Positions 7,847 through 16,677 of a DNA stretch of 54,869 bases are shown here, one piece after another. The notes under the pieces are model-generated. The model was not told where the DNA came from, did not search any database, and worked only from the letters and a program-made list of their open reading frames with translations. Where the stretch lies: assembly GCA_004293285.1 (NCBI GenBank), contig RDYF01000042.1, forward strand, positions 1 through 54,869. The letters are read 5' to 3'. The position numbers were made by a program, and so were the translations under genes. This DNA is from Verrucomicrobiota bacterium. Its GTDB lineage: Bacteria > Verrucomicrobiota > Verrucomicrobiia > Verrucomicrobiales > Akkermansiaceae. Positions within the stretch are counted from its first letter, which is position 1; every line of letters starts with the position of its first letter.

Positions 7847-9087
7847 ACCAAGAAAATCCCATGACCATGGCGATGCGTCATGCGCTTGGCTGGTTGCTCG
7901 CCGCCAATGGGGTCGGGCTGTGGCTATCGGCCTTGCTGTGCTGGCCTGAGCTGGGTTCGGCATTCGGAGAGCAAGGCTATGGTCGCTGGCTACCGTTGCA
8001 TTTGAATGGACAACTCTATGGCTGGACCAGTCTGCCACTGATTGCGTGGATGTTTTTCTGTTATCGCGTCGATGCTTGCCTCACCAGCTCACGCCTCTCG
8101 CGCGGGGCTGTGGTGCTGTGGACGACATCGCTTCTCTCATTAGGTCTATCTTGTTTGCTAGGCACGACCAGTGGCAAAATTTTTCTCGACTGGAAAGGTC
8201 CTGCCTTGTGGATTTTTCTCGGTACGCAGTTGTGGTTGTGGCTCGCTCTCGCGATGGGCTATCGGGCAAATCGCGTTTCGTGGTCGAAACCACAACGCAT
8301 CATCCGCGTGCTGGTGTTGCTCGGCTTGCTAACAGTTCCCGTTTCTTTGTGGATCACCACATCACCCAGCACCTACCCACCGATCGACCCAAGCACCGGC
8401 GGTCCAACCGGCGCGAGCTTGTTAGGCAGCACCTTGATTGTCGTAGCGATGATGCTCGCGCTGCCGCACACTCTCGGACTTCCTGCGACGTGGCGTCATA
8501 CGCGTAGCTTAGTCATCTTGTGGTCGTTTGAAATGATCGCCTTCATTCTGCTAGAGTGGCGTGGTGGGAGTCATCGCGATATGGCTCAGATCGTGGGTTT
8601 GGCCTTGTTGTTGCCGTGGATGATTTTGATTCCTCGATATTGGTCCCAGGCCACTTGGCCGAAGCAGACCAAGAGCTTTCGTCTGTTTACCTACCTATGG
8701 TGGTGCTTGTTGGTGTTCACGGGGTGGTTGGAATTTTTACCAGGGATCCTGGATCGCATGAAGTTCACCAATGGCTTGGTGGCACATGCGCACATGGCGA
8801 TGGCGGGCTTTACTTCGTCGTACTTGCTACTGATGATGGTAATGATGGGTGGCAAACGCGCTGCCATTTCTCTCACTCATGGACAGCGCATGTGGCATAT
8901 TGCTACTGCCGTGTATGTGCTCTCGATGATGCTCGCTGGATGGTGCGAGGGCGCGCAGTATGCATGGATGAGCGAATCTCCTTGGTGGCGTGAAGGGCTT
9001 TTCTTTTTGCGTTTCGGCTGTGGCGTCGTGATGACCTATGTCTCGTGGTGCTGGTGGCGTACCTTTTCCCAATCTTCTGACGTATGA
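7843..9087 (+). CDS. Divergent haem-copper-oxidase subunit I-like (CcoN-like) membrane protein
   Basis: 414 residues with about eleven or twelve hydrophobic helices. LPLHLNGQLYGW (His near residue 53) matches the helix-II low-spin haem region of cbb3/NorB-type subunit I. VAHAHMAMAGF (two His near 331 and 333) matches the H-x-H of helix X that binds both haems. A YPPIDPSTGGPTGAS loop lies between. I do not find the helix VI/VII histidines (H...HH) that hold CuB, so it may be unable to reduce oxygen as canonical enzymes do. Its start overlaps the ABC ATPase by 4 bp and its stop overlaps the next gene by 4 bp. The CcoO/CcoP-like partner is encoded two genes on. The family call is from motifs, not alignment. 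Confidence 0.65.
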   Translation: MNQENPMTMAMRHALGWLLAANGVGLWLSALLCWPELGSAFGEQGYGRWLPLHLNGQLYGWTSLPLIAWMFFCYRVDACLTSSRLSRGAVVLWTTSLLSLGLSCLLGTTSGKIFLDWKGPALWIFLGTQLWLWLALAMGYRANRVSWSKPQRIIRVLVLLGLLTVPVSLWITTSPSTYPPIDPSTGGPTGASLLGSTLIVVAMMLALPHTLGLPATWRHTRSLVILWSFEMIAFILLEWRGGSHRDMAQIVGLALLLPWMILIPRYWSQATWPKQTKSFRLFTYLWWCLLVFTGWLEFLPGILDRMKFTNGLVAHAHMAMAGFTSSYLLLMMVMMGGKRAAISLTHGQRMWHIATAVYVLSMMLAGWCEGAQYAWMSESPWWREGLFFLRFGCGVVMTYVSWCWWRTFSQSSDV

Positions 9088-9473
9088 AAACTACTTTCTT
9101 ATGGGCCAATCGAGCCATCGGTGCAATGGATGCGACCACCGGACTACTGTTGATGTTCGCGCCTTCACTGACACTGCGACTGATGCGTTTGCCGGATTTG
9201 GCAAGTGAATCGATGGTCTATCTATCGTGGATTGGTGCTTTCGTTTTTGCCATTGGCATGAGTTATCTTTTCGTGGGGCCGCATAGCCATGAAGAACGAG
9301 TCAAGCTGTTGTGGCAGTTCACGGCGTTCGCACGCGCAGTCATTGCCGTTTTTGTGACCGCACAGGTGTTGTGCGGAAATCTATCGGCAGGCTGGCTCAC
9401 AGTCGCCGCGACCGATGCATCGGTAGCGATGCTTCAATGCTGGGCCTTATCTCGATCGAAGTGGAAACGATGA
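9084..9473 (+). CDS. Small integral membrane protein in the oxidase-like cluster
   Basis: 129 residues with four hydrophobic helices separated by short polar turns (GLLLMFAPSLTLRL, MVYLSWIGAFVFAIGMSYLFV, ARAVIAVFVTAQVLC, GWLTVAATDASVAML) and a basic C-terminus. There is no cysteine pair or His motif for a cofactor. I do not recognise the family. It overlaps both neighbours by 4 bp, so it is translationally coupled between the CcoN-like gene and the cytochrome fusion. It may be an accessory subunit of the same complex. Confidence 0.8.
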   Translation: MKTTFLWANRAIGAMDATTGLLLMFAPSLTLRLMRLPDLASESMVYLSWIGAFVFAIGMSYLFVGPHSHEERVKLLWQFTAFARAVIAVFVTAQVLCGNLSAGWLTVAATDASVAMLQCWALSRSKWKR

Positions 9474-11326
9474 ATCGACCATCTCTTACGCAAGGATTGG
9501 CAGGTGCTGGCATGGTAGCGGGCATCTATGGATACTTTTTGCTCTTCTCACAATTTGCCTTTCTTGAAATCGTCACTCACGAACTCGAAGTCGAGAGTCG
9601 GATCAAGCTCGTGTTGTCATTGATGGCGTTGGGAGGAATCGTGGGCTCCATCTTGGTCGCGCGACGCAAGTCATCGGCATGGCTCCCCTACGGATTGATC
9701 GCGTGCTTGATCGCCAGTGCTGGTTCTGGTCTAGCAACAGGCATGGTCGCGCTGATGCTTCTTTCCTGCCTTATGGGTTTGGGTTTAGGGGTGGCAACGG
9801 TTTCTCTTGCCGCGTCTTTGCCGCAATGGTTTTCCTCCCAAAACGGCTGTTGGTGGGTGGGCTGCGGCACGGGAGCAGGCTATGCGTTGTGCAATGTGCC
9901 TAGCATTTTTCAGGCGACGCCTCCAACTCAAGCATGGATCTCCTGCGGCTTTGTGTTGCTCGCTTTGCTGAGTCGACATCTTCTGGGGCCGGCTCTTCAT
10001 GAAACAAGCACGCAGACATCGGTGCCCATGCGCTCTGCCACGGCAGTTGTCGTGATGTTCTTTGCCCTAGTGTGGATGGACTCGGGTGCCTTCTACATCA
10101 TTCAGCATGCAGAAGAATTGAAAAAAGCCACTTGGGGTGCAGATCGCCTGTGGTGGAATGCCGGACTTCATTTTGCGGCAGCGGTCATCGCAGGCGCAAC
10201 TCTTGCCTCAGGTCGCTTTCGCCTCTTGTTGCTCAGCGCTGCTCTCATTCTGGGTACCGCTGCTTGGTGGGTCAATGATCCCAACACTCGCTCCTTCGCA
10301 GCGATTTTCTACCCCATCGGCGTGTCGTTCTATTCCACCGCACTAGTCTGCTGGCCAGGTCTGCTGTCGCCTCGCGAATCTTCCTGGAAGCGCGCTTCTT
10401 GGGTCTTTGCCCTCGCTGGCTGGATCGGCTCGGGGCTCGGCATTGGCATGGCGGAAAATCTTCATCGCGTGCCATCGTGGTTTATCTTGTCGACTTTGAC
10501 TTTGGTGATCGCGCTGTTGTTTGGGTCGACACTTCGAAAGCATGCAGGACGATGGTCGCTGGCAGTCCTGGCCCTTTTCTTGGTCGCGCATGAACAAACG
10601 CAAGCCCCACCAGAACTTTCCGCAGTGAAGCGAGGCAAACAAGTCTATCTCGCCGAAGGTTGCATTCATTGTCATTCGCAGTACCTGCGTCCGAATTCGA
10701 TCGATACCACTCTGTGGGGTAAGGCCTCTCGTCCGAAGAAAGTGTTAGAAAATCAACCTGTATTAATCGGTAATCGCCGACAAGGGCCCGACCTCACGCA
10801 TGTTGGTGCGCGTCGTTCTGCTGCGTGGCTCAAAGAACATTTTGAGGATCCACGTGCGCTCGTGCCCGATAGCGTGATGCCCTCGTATCGTCATCTTTTC
10901 ACCGATGGTCGTGGTGATGATTTGATCGCGTATCTGCAGCGAGATCTCGATCAATCGTTTCCCGTGGTGCAAAAGCTGGCGCAAGACTGGCAACCCGATT
11001 CATGGAAACGCGGTGACCTCTCAGAAGGAAAAAAACTTTTTCACGAACACTGTGCCGTGTGCCACGGAAATGATGGTCAAGGAAAGGGTGCTCTCGCTGC
11101 CAAATGGCACAAAGCGCCCGCCAACCTCGCGCAGGGGCCGTGGATTTGGTCATCGCCGCGCGAGGGTGAATCGCACGCCGTCAGTATCGCACGCGTCATC
11201 CGTTTCGGCATCCCTGGAACTGACATGCCGGGTCACGAAACGTGGACTGACGAACAAACGCAGGCGGTGACAGAGTATCTTTTGCAATGGCGTCAACCGA
11301 CGAAAGAATCACGGCTTGCCGAATGA
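9470..11326 (+). CDS. MFS-like membrane domain fused to CcoO- and CcoP-like cytochromes c
   Basis: 618 residues starting at the ATG of MNRPSLTQGL, which overlaps the previous stop by 4 bp. Residues 1-380 form about twelve TM helices in a major-facilitator-like pattern. After a linker comes a CcoO-like cytochrome: GCIHCHSQYLRP with haem cysteines from residue 398, then RRQGPDLTHVGARRS and DPRALVPDSVMPSY, close to FixO/CcoO. A second cytochrome c follows with CAVCHGNDGQGKG from residue 528, resembling CcoP or small cytochromes. Two c-type haems are thus predicted. The order (subunit I-like, small protein, O/P-like fusion) matches a reduced cbb3-type operon. The MFS-like half is the unusual part: it may anchor the haem domains or be a transporter wired to electron flow. 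Confidence 0.8.
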   Translation: MNRPSLTQGLAGAGMVAGIYGYFLLFSQFAFLEIVTHELEVESRIKLVLSLMALGGIVGSILVARRKSSAWLPYGLIACLIASAGSGLATGMVALMLLSCLMGLGLGVATVSLAASLPQWFSSQNGCWWVGCGTGAGYALCNVPSIFQATPPTQAWISCGFVLLALLSRHLLGPALHETSTQTSVPMRSATAVVVMFFALVWMDSGAFYIIQHAEELKKATWGADRLWWNAGLHFAAAVIAGATLASGRFRLLLLSAALILGTAAWWVNDPNTRSFAAIFYPIGVSFYSTALVCWPGLLSPRESSWKRASWVFALAGWIGSGLGIGMAENLHRVPSWFILSTLTLVIALLFGSTLRKHAGRWSLAVLALFLVAHEQTQAPPELSAVKRGKQVYLAEGCIHCHSQYLRPNSIDTTLWGKASRPKKVLENQPVLIGNRRQGPDLTHVGARRSAAWLKEHFEDPRALVPDSVMPSYRHLFTDGRGDDLIAYLQRDLDQSFPVVQKLAQDWQPDSWKRGDLSEGKKLFHEHCAVCHGNDGQGKGALAAKWHKAPANLAQGPWIWSSPREGESHAVSIARVIRFGIPGTDMPGHETWTDEQTQAVTEYLLQWRQPTKESRLAE

Positions 11327-12322
11327 ATCGAGCAGCAGAACTTTTCCTGATTCGTTCGTGAGGCGCAGTTCCGACGTTTCCCTGACTCGTTCGAGTAAGC
11401 TAAATTCATCACCATCGCGCAGCCCCGGCCAGTAGATGCTGCCCATTTTCCCTTCGCGAATGAATTCCGACATTCCTAACAGAAAAGCTTGATCCACAGT
11501 CATCGGAGATTGGCCCAGATGGTAAGGAATCGATCGATTTTTCATCGGCGCGCCCCATTCGGTTACGATCGTGCGAGAGACATTTTCCTGACCGATTCTT
11601 TGCTGCAATTCCTTCTTCCAGGCATCGGGAGAAAGATGTTTTCCGCCAAACCAGGAGTAGAGGTGAAAGCTAAGTCGACATCCTGCAAAGCGCTGATCGG
11701 CGCCGACGTGGAGAAGATTTTCATTGTAACCAGAACCACTCACAAGAATGCGACTTTTATCGTGATCAGCGATGGCTCCTACGTACCGATTCATCCAATC
11801 GTGCGCGATGTTTCGCCATTCTTCGTCCGAATACCCGAAGGGCTCGTTGAAGATCTCGAAATGAATTGCCTCATCGTCATCGAACTCCCGAATGACCTGA
11901 TGCCACATTTGCTGAAACCTGTCTTCGTCATCGATCTTGCCATCCTTTTTGCTTTTCGATTCCCAGCAAGCGAGAATCACTTTAAGATTCTTTTTCTCGG
12001 CTTCACGAATCAACGCACGATACTTGGGCCACCAATTGGCATCAAGAACGGTATCGGGATTGATCCCCAATCGGATCGTATTGATCGATAGCAGGGACTG
12101 AAATTGCGCGAGCAGTTGAGCAGCTTGTTTCGCGACTTGCGCTTCGGTGAGTTGATGATCGATTCCCGATGGGATGATCCAGCCATCAACAAAATTGTCA
12201 CGACCATCCGCCCAGTTCACACCACGAAACGCAGCTGCCGACGGATCAGGGTCGGCAGCCGATGAAGCAATGGTCCCACAGCAGACCATGGAAAGCGCAA
12301 GGGAGGAACATTTTGATCGCAT
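11309..12322 (-). CDS. Secreted glycoside hydrolase, GH5 cellulase-like
   Basis: 337 residues with a lipoprotein-like or Sec signal (about 1-22, cysteines in SMVCCGTIASSAA). The TIM barrel carries the GH5 catalytic pair: acid/base Glu160 in HFEIFNEPFG and nucleophile Glu255 in VTEWGAP. NTIRLGIN (near 81-88) and FHLYSWFGG (near 219-227) supply other conserved active-site positions. It would cleave a beta-1,4-type glucan or mannan outside the cytoplasm; the exact substrate is open. It is convergent with the cytochrome fusion gene, their ends overlapping by 18 bp. It lies downstream of the two-component genes in the same direction, after a 41-bp gap. Confidence 0.87.
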   Translation of the reverse strand: MRSKCSSLALSMVCCGTIASSAADPDPSAAAFRGVNWADGRDNFVDGWIIPSGIDHQLTEAQVAKQAAQLLAQFQSLLSINTIRLGINPDTVLDANWWPKYRALIREAEKKNLKVILACWESKSKKDGKIDDEDRFQQMWHQVIREFDDDEAIHFEIFNEPFGYSDEEWRNIAHDWMNRYVGAIADHDKSRILVSGSGYNENLLHVGADQRFAGCRLSFHLYSWFGGKHLSPDAWKKELQQRIGQENVSRTIVTEWGAPMKNRSIPYHLGQSPMTVDQAFLLGMSEFIREGKMGSIYWPGLRDGDEFSLLERVRETSELRLTNESGKVLLLDSFGKP

Positions 12323-12363
12323 GACGCTCCGAGCTTGAACAAATGAGCACGATCCTGCAAGCG

Positions 12364-13872
12364 CTACACCTCGTCTTCTGCCGATGAAATGTCGTCGCCT
12401 TTTCGATCACGCGAAATCGGCCATCGCAGAGTGACACACAATCCCCCACCAGCGCGATTGCTGGCGCTGACTTCGCCACCACAGGATTCGACACAAGTGC
12501 GCACAATCGACAAGCCTAGTCCCGTTCCTCCCGTTTCTCTTCCACGGGCAGGATCAAGCCGATGAAAGGGTTCGAAGATGCGTTTTAGTTCGCTCTCGGG
12601 TACTCCCGGTCCACGATCCATGATGCGCAGTTCGATCTCATGACCTTTGAGCTGAGCATCGAGCTCGATCGGCATCTCGGCTCCCGCATGAAGTTGCGCA
12701 TTACGAATCAAATTGCTCAATGCCCGGGTAAGAAGCTTGGGGTCGGTCATCAAGGTTAGAGATGGCGGCACATTCAGATTCCCCTCAAGCAGTGATCCAT
12801 GCCGAGCCATCAAGTCGCGCAAAAATTCCGTTAGATTGATTTCTTGCCACACCGGGCGTGTGCTTCCTACGCGTGAAAACGAGAGAATTTCCTCGACTAG
12901 CATCGCAAGCTCTGCGGCATCGGCATCGAGCGAGCGCAGCAACTCTGGGTCGGCGGGGTCGGCGCTCTGTTCGACAATGCTCAAGGCCGTTCTCATACGA
13001 GCCAACGGCGCGCAGAGCTCATGAGCGGCGTCGCGCAAAAATCGTTTTTGCCCGCCGATCAAAAGATCCAAACGTGACGCCATGGCTTCCAAGGATTTTC
13101 CCAATTGTCCCAATTCATCACGCCGCTGGGGCAAGGATAAATGGAATTTTCCTGCCGCAATGTCGTGCGCCGCAGCGCGCAAGGTTTTTAAGTAGCGACT
13201 AATGCTCCAAACAAATGGCACCCATACCACAACACTCAACCCCAATACGGCGAGCCCACCCCACAGCCATGGCTTGAAATCAAAAAACATTCCCGCACCA
13301 TCCAACGAAGGAGAGGAAACCAACAACAGCAGCGGTCGACGTGGAGCTCTTGCTCGGTGCGGCAATTCCAGGAAAATTCCCGCCCAGTATGCATCATCGT
13401 CGCCACGCATCAGAAACAAGGGTCGACTCTTCTGCACGGGCAATGAGTCCTCTTCGACTTTGCCTTGATCATCCTCCCATGGAGGTGCAGGACGCGGTGG
13501 TCCCTCATGGGGCGGACCGCCCCGAGGTGGAGGCAGCAATGCTCGCGATCGCTCCCAAACATTTGCAGGGATTTCCTCCTCTGCTGACCCTCTTGCTTGC
13601 TGAGGCAAGATCCTTGCTTCGACCCGATGCTCCGCAGCCAACTGATCCAACAATTCTTGCCATGCCGATGGAGCGACGACTTTCATGCGCGTCACGGCTT
13701 CATCGCCAAAAGACGATAGACGATCCCCCGCAGCGCCACTCAACAAAGAATCCAAGCCCAAATGCAATTGCCAGCGCACAAAAGCTGTAAACGCCAGCGC
13801 CAGAATGATGAGGTGCAAGACCAGCCATCCGCAGACTTTGATCAATAAGGGAAAATGCCAGTTTCTTGTCAT
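12364..13872 (-). CDS. Sensor histidine kinase, CpxA/RstB type
   Basis: 502 residues from the ATG giving MTRNWHFPLLIKVC, 16 bp after the regulator stop; a longer upstream frame would overlap the regulator. TM1 is near residues 10-35, followed by a periplasmic region of about 170 residues with an unusual Gly/Pro/His-rich stretch (PPRGGPPHEGPP), TM2 (WGGLAVLGLSVVVWVPFVW), HAMP, and the H-box RDAAHELCAPLARM with His284. An N-box (NLIRNAQLHAG), DRGPGVP, and GTGLGLSIV complete the ATP lid. It senses an envelope signal and phosphorylates the regulator encoded just upstream. The Pro/His-rich periplasmic insert could bind metal, which is inference. Confidence 0.92.
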   Translation of the reverse strand: MTRNWHFPLLIKVCGWLVLHLIILALAFTAFVRWQLHLGLDSLLSGAAGDRLSSFGDEAVTRMKVVAPSAWQELLDQLAAEHRVEARILPQQARGSAEEEIPANVWERSRALLPPPRGGPPHEGPPRPAPPWEDDQGKVEEDSLPVQKSRPLFLMRGDDDAYWAGIFLELPHRARAPRRPLLLLVSSPSLDGAGMFFDFKPWLWGGLAVLGLSVVVWVPFVWSISRYLKTLRAAAHDIAAGKFHLSLPQRRDELGQLGKSLEAMASRLDLLIGGQKRFLRDAAHELCAPLARMRTALSIVEQSADPADPELLRSLDADAAELAMLVEEILSFSRVGSTRPVWQEINLTEFLRDLMARHGSLLEGNLNVPPSLTLMTDPKLLTRALSNLIRNAQLHAGAEMPIELDAQLKGHEIELRIMDRGPGVPESELKRIFEPFHRLDPARGRETGGTGLGLSIVRTCVESCGGEVSASNRAGGGLCVTLRWPISRDRKGDDISSAEDEV

Positions 13873-13888
13873 AGGATTGCAGTTCTTT

Positions 13889-14590
13889 TTAGGCTTCGCG
13901 CAACGAATATCCCACGCCACGAATGGTGTGAATGAATTGAGGATTCTTCGCATCATCGCCTAACTTTTTTCTCAGCGAAGAAACATGCACGTCGATGGAT
14001 CGATCAAACACATCGAACCGACGCGCCGAAACTTCTTCGATCAGAGCCTCGCGACTTTTGACACGACCGCGCGATTTCATCAAAGAGGTCAAAATGGCAA
14101 ACTCTAGTGTCGTTAGATCAAGAACCTTGCCATTCATCATCGCCGTGTGAGTCTCTTCGCAAAGGCGGATCGGACCAAAGACCCACTCGGGTGCAACGGG
14201 ATGTTCCACTCGCACGCGATGCCGTCGCGTCACAGCACGCAGTCGCGCCAGCAATTCGCGGGTCGAAAAGGTTTTGGGCAGATAATCATCCGCACCCATT
14301 TCCAATCCGACAATGCGATCAGCCTCATCTCCTAGTGCCGTAAGCATCAGCACAGGGACATCGGATTTTTTCCTCAATTCTCGCAATACGGCGATCCCAT
14401 CCATTCCTGGCATCATGATGTCCAAGAGAATCGCATGATACTCCGAACCAAGAGCCTCCGCCAATCCATCGGGCCCATTGTGGCGCAGTTCGACCTCGTA
14501 TCCCATCGGCACCAGATAGTCGCGCAACAAGCCCGCCAGCTTGCGGTCGTCATCCACAATCAACAATCTGGGCTTGGCAGGTGCATTCAT
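13889..14590 (-). CDS. OmpR-family response regulator
   Basis: 233 residues from the ATG giving MNAPAKPRLLIVDDD; a longer frame upstream has no support. The receiver domain (about 7-118) has acidic DDD at 13-15 and phospho-acceptor Asp57 in LLDIMMPGMDG. The conserved Lys is in YLPKTFS, where the usual KP is KT. The C-terminal winged helix (about 138-233) ends with RSIDVHVSSLRKKLG and IHTIRGVGYSLREA. It is the partner of the kinase directly downstream. The gene is divergent from a secreted EF-hand gene, so the 149-bp interval probably carries promoters for both. Confidence 0.93.
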   Translation of the reverse strand: MNAPAKPRLLIVDDDRKLAGLLRDYLVPMGYEVELRHNGPDGLAEALGSEYHAILLDIMMPGMDGIAVLRELRKKSDVPVLMLTALGDEADRIVGLEMGADDYLPKTFSTRELLARLRAVTRRHRVRVEHPVAPEWVFGPIRLCEETHTAMMNGKVLDLTTLEFAILTSLMKSRGRVKSREALIEEVSARRFDVFDRSIDVHVSSLRKKLGDDAKNPQFIHTIRGVGYSLREA

Positions 14591-14646
14591 GAACGATGCC
14601 TTTCGTATCACATTTGGCGAGCCAATGACCAAAAATTTTACCAAAA

Positions 14647-14688
14647 CTTCACAATTTTGTCGGTCACAGCACACACAGGCTTCACAAT
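14647..14688. promoter_or_regulatory. CTTCACAAT direct repeats in a divergent promoter region
   Basis: CTTCACAAT occurs at 14647-14655 and again at 14680-14688, 33 bp apart (about three helical turns), between the response regulator (minus) and the EF-hand gene (plus). OmpR-type regulators commonly bind direct repeats, so autoregulation and control of the EF-hand/peroxidase pair is possible. Two copies of a 9-mer are modest evidence. Confidence 0.3.
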
Positions 14689-14739
14689 GGCCTGATCAAA
14701 TCATCGCAACTTCCCCGGAGGAAGAATTGATTGATTCAT

Positions 14740-15237
14740 ATGAAAACCATCCACACTACGACCATCCTTGCATTTCTCGCAATGCTCCAGTCACCCGTCC
14801 TCGCCCAACAGCCCGAACCCCAAGGACATGGTGGCCCACCATCGCCTTTGCTATTCTTGTTCGATGAAGATCAAGACGGTGCCATCAGTGCCGATGAAAT
14901 CGAAGCCGCAAGCTCTGCACTGCAAACGCTCGATGCCGATGGCGATGGCAAACTGACCATCGATGAACTGCGCCCGCCCCGTCCCCCTCAAGGACCACAA
15001 GGCCATCGCCCACCTCCCGTCATTGCCGCCTTGGATCAGGATCAAGATGGTCGACTCTCCGAAACAGAGCTCGACGCCGCTCCAGAGTCGCTGCGTGAAT
15101 TGGATCGCGATCAAGATGGTGAACTCTCTCCCGAAGAACTTCGCCCTGAAGGCCCACCACCTGCTCCTGAGCAAAATCGCAAGCCCACCGGAACAACCGG
15201 AGGACAACCCGAACCAGGAACAAATCCCGGCGAATGA
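14740..15237 (+). CDS. Secreted calcium-binding protein with four EF-hand loops
   Basis: 165 residues from the ATG giving MKTIHTTTIL (a TTG three codons earlier is possible), with a signal peptide cleaved near VLAQQ. Four loops follow the DxDxDG pattern: DEDQDGAISADE, DADGDGKLTIDE, DQDQDGRLSETE and DRDQDGELSPEE, separated by Pro-rich linkers. The C-terminal 35 residues are Pro/Gly-rich and disordered. It is exported and likely binds Ca2+ in the periplasm or outside. It sits divergently from a two-component system and 56 bp before a di-haem peroxidase gene, a type of enzyme that itself needs Ca2+ in known members. Confidence 0.85.
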   Translation: MKTIHTTTILAFLAMLQSPVLAQQPEPQGHGGPPSPLLFLFDEDQDGAISADEIEAASSALQTLDADGDGKLTIDELRPPRPPQGPQGHRPPPVIAALDQDQDGRLSETELDAAPESLRELDRDQDGELSPEELRPEGPPPAPEQNRKPTGTTGGQPEPGTNPGE

Positions 15238-15245
15238 TTCCACAC

Positions 15246-15277
15246 GCGTCGCTGGGCATCTGCTCGCGCAGCGACGC
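15246..15277 (+). terminator. 9-bp inverted repeat between EF-hand and peroxidase genes
   Basis: Arms GCGTCGCTG (15246-15254) and CAGCGACGC (15269-15277) with a 14-nt loop, starting 8 bp after the EF-hand stop and ending 16 bp before the peroxidase ATG. No T-run follows, so it is more likely an mRNA processing or attenuation element than a full terminator. Confidence 0.45.
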
Positions 15278-15293
15278 ACCTTCACTCCTCACC

Positions 15294-16664
15294 ATGAAAC
15301 TCCATTTGCTCCCCCGATCCATTCTCGCTTGCTGCGTTCTTCCCGCTCTGTCCCATGCGACGGAAGGCATGATCGATCTCAGCAAACTCTCAAACTACGC
15401 TCGCCAAACCATTCCGAGTTACATCACCAAAGACAACACCACAGCGGGCAATAGCATCAGCGATGCCGGAGCAACACTCGGACGTGTGCTATTCTACGAC
15501 AAACGACTTTCTCGCAACGATACCGTTTCCTGCGCGAGTTGCCATTCGCAATCTCGGGCGTTCTCTGATGCTGCCATCGCGAGTGCAGGAGTCAATGGAA
15601 CGACCGGACGTCACGCGATGCGCTTGATCAATTCTCGCTTCGCCAACGAACGCCGCTTTTTCTGGGATGAACGGGCCGCCACGTTAGAAGCACAAACCAC
15701 ACAACCGATTCGCGATCATGTTGAAATGGGCTTTAGTGGCGCTTCCGGCGATCCCGACTTCACTTCACTCCCCACCAAGCTCGCCGCCATTCCCGAATAC
15801 CGCGTGCTGTTTTCCATGGCCTTTGGCTCATCGACCATTTCCGAAGCACGAATGCAAAATGCTCTCGCACAGTTTGTTCGCAGCATTCAGTCCTTTGACT
15901 CAAAATTCGATATCGGCCGCGCGCAGGTCGCCAACAACGCCGCGCCATTTCCCAACTACACAGCGCGCGAGAACAATGGCAAAGCCTTGTTTCTCAATCC
16001 ACCCGCTCCTCCCGGCCAACCACAAAACGGTGCGGGTTGCGCGGGTTGTCATGCTCCACCCGAATTCGATATCGATCCCAATAGTCGCAATAACGGCATC
16101 ATCAGCAAAATAGGCGGCGGCAACGATTTGACCAATACACGATCGGCGAGCCTGCGCGACTTGGTCCATCCGAATGGAACCTCGAATGGTCCCTTCATGC
16201 ACGATGGCAGTCTTGCCACTCTCGCTCAAGTTGTGGCTCACTACAATGCCATCCCCGGCGATAATGCGAATCTCGATCCTCGTTTGCGACGCCCCGGAGG
16301 CGGAGTGCAAAATTTAGGCCTTACAGCGAATCAACAAAGCGATCTCGTGGCCTTTCTGCTCACTCTATCGGGAAATTCCGTTTATACGAGCGAACTCTGG
16401 TCGAATCCCTTCGATGCACAAAATCAACTTTCGCTGATTGTATTGCCCACGCAGGCCGTGACCATCACGACCGATTCCTCGAACCAACTCACCATCCGCT
16501 GTCAAGCCGCACCCAATCTTCCCTACTTGCTGCAAACCTCGACCGACCTGATCCAATGGACAACACTGGAAACTCTCACGTCCGATGCCACCGGACGCTG
16601 TGAAAAGGTCGTGCCCATGTCCGGCAATCGCTTTTACCGTTTTGCCTTCGTGCCGCCGTCGTAA
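15294..16664 (+). CDS. Di-haem cytochrome c peroxidase (CcpA/MauG family)
   Basis: 456 residues with a signal peptide (cleaved near SHATEG). Two haem c motifs, CASCH at residues 80-84 and CAGCH at 249-253, sit in separate domains. LGRVLFYDKRLSRNDTVSCASC, INSRFANERRFFWDERA and the MHDGSLATLAQVVAHYN segment near the distal site are family hallmarks. It reduces H2O2 in the periplasm using cytochrome c electrons, or acts as a MauG-type oxidase. The C-terminal 90 residues form an extra beta-rich domain (LLQTSTDLIQWTTLE), common as a surface or sorting appendage in Verrucomicrobia and absent from the core enzyme. Confidence 0.93.
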   Translation: MKLHLLPRSILACCVLPALSHATEGMIDLSKLSNYARQTIPSYITKDNTTAGNSISDAGATLGRVLFYDKRLSRNDTVSCASCHSQSRAFSDAAIASAGVNGTTGRHAMRLINSRFANERRFFWDERAATLEAQTTQPIRDHVEMGFSGASGDPDFTSLPTKLAAIPEYRVLFSMAFGSSTISEARMQNALAQFVRSIQSFDSKFDIGRAQVANNAAPFPNYTARENNGKALFLNPPAPPGQPQNGAGCAGCHAPPEFDIDPNSRNNGIISKIGGGNDLTNTRSASLRDLVHPNGTSNGPFMHDGSLATLAQVVAHYNAIPGDNANLDPRLRRPGGGVQNLGLTANQQSDLVAFLLTLSGNSVYTSELWSNPFDAQNQLSLIVLPTQAVTITTDSSNQLTIRCQAAPNLPYLLQTSTDLIQWTTLETLTSDATGRCEKVVPMSGNRFYRFAFVPPS

Positions 16665-16677
16665 GACAGCGGCGCTG

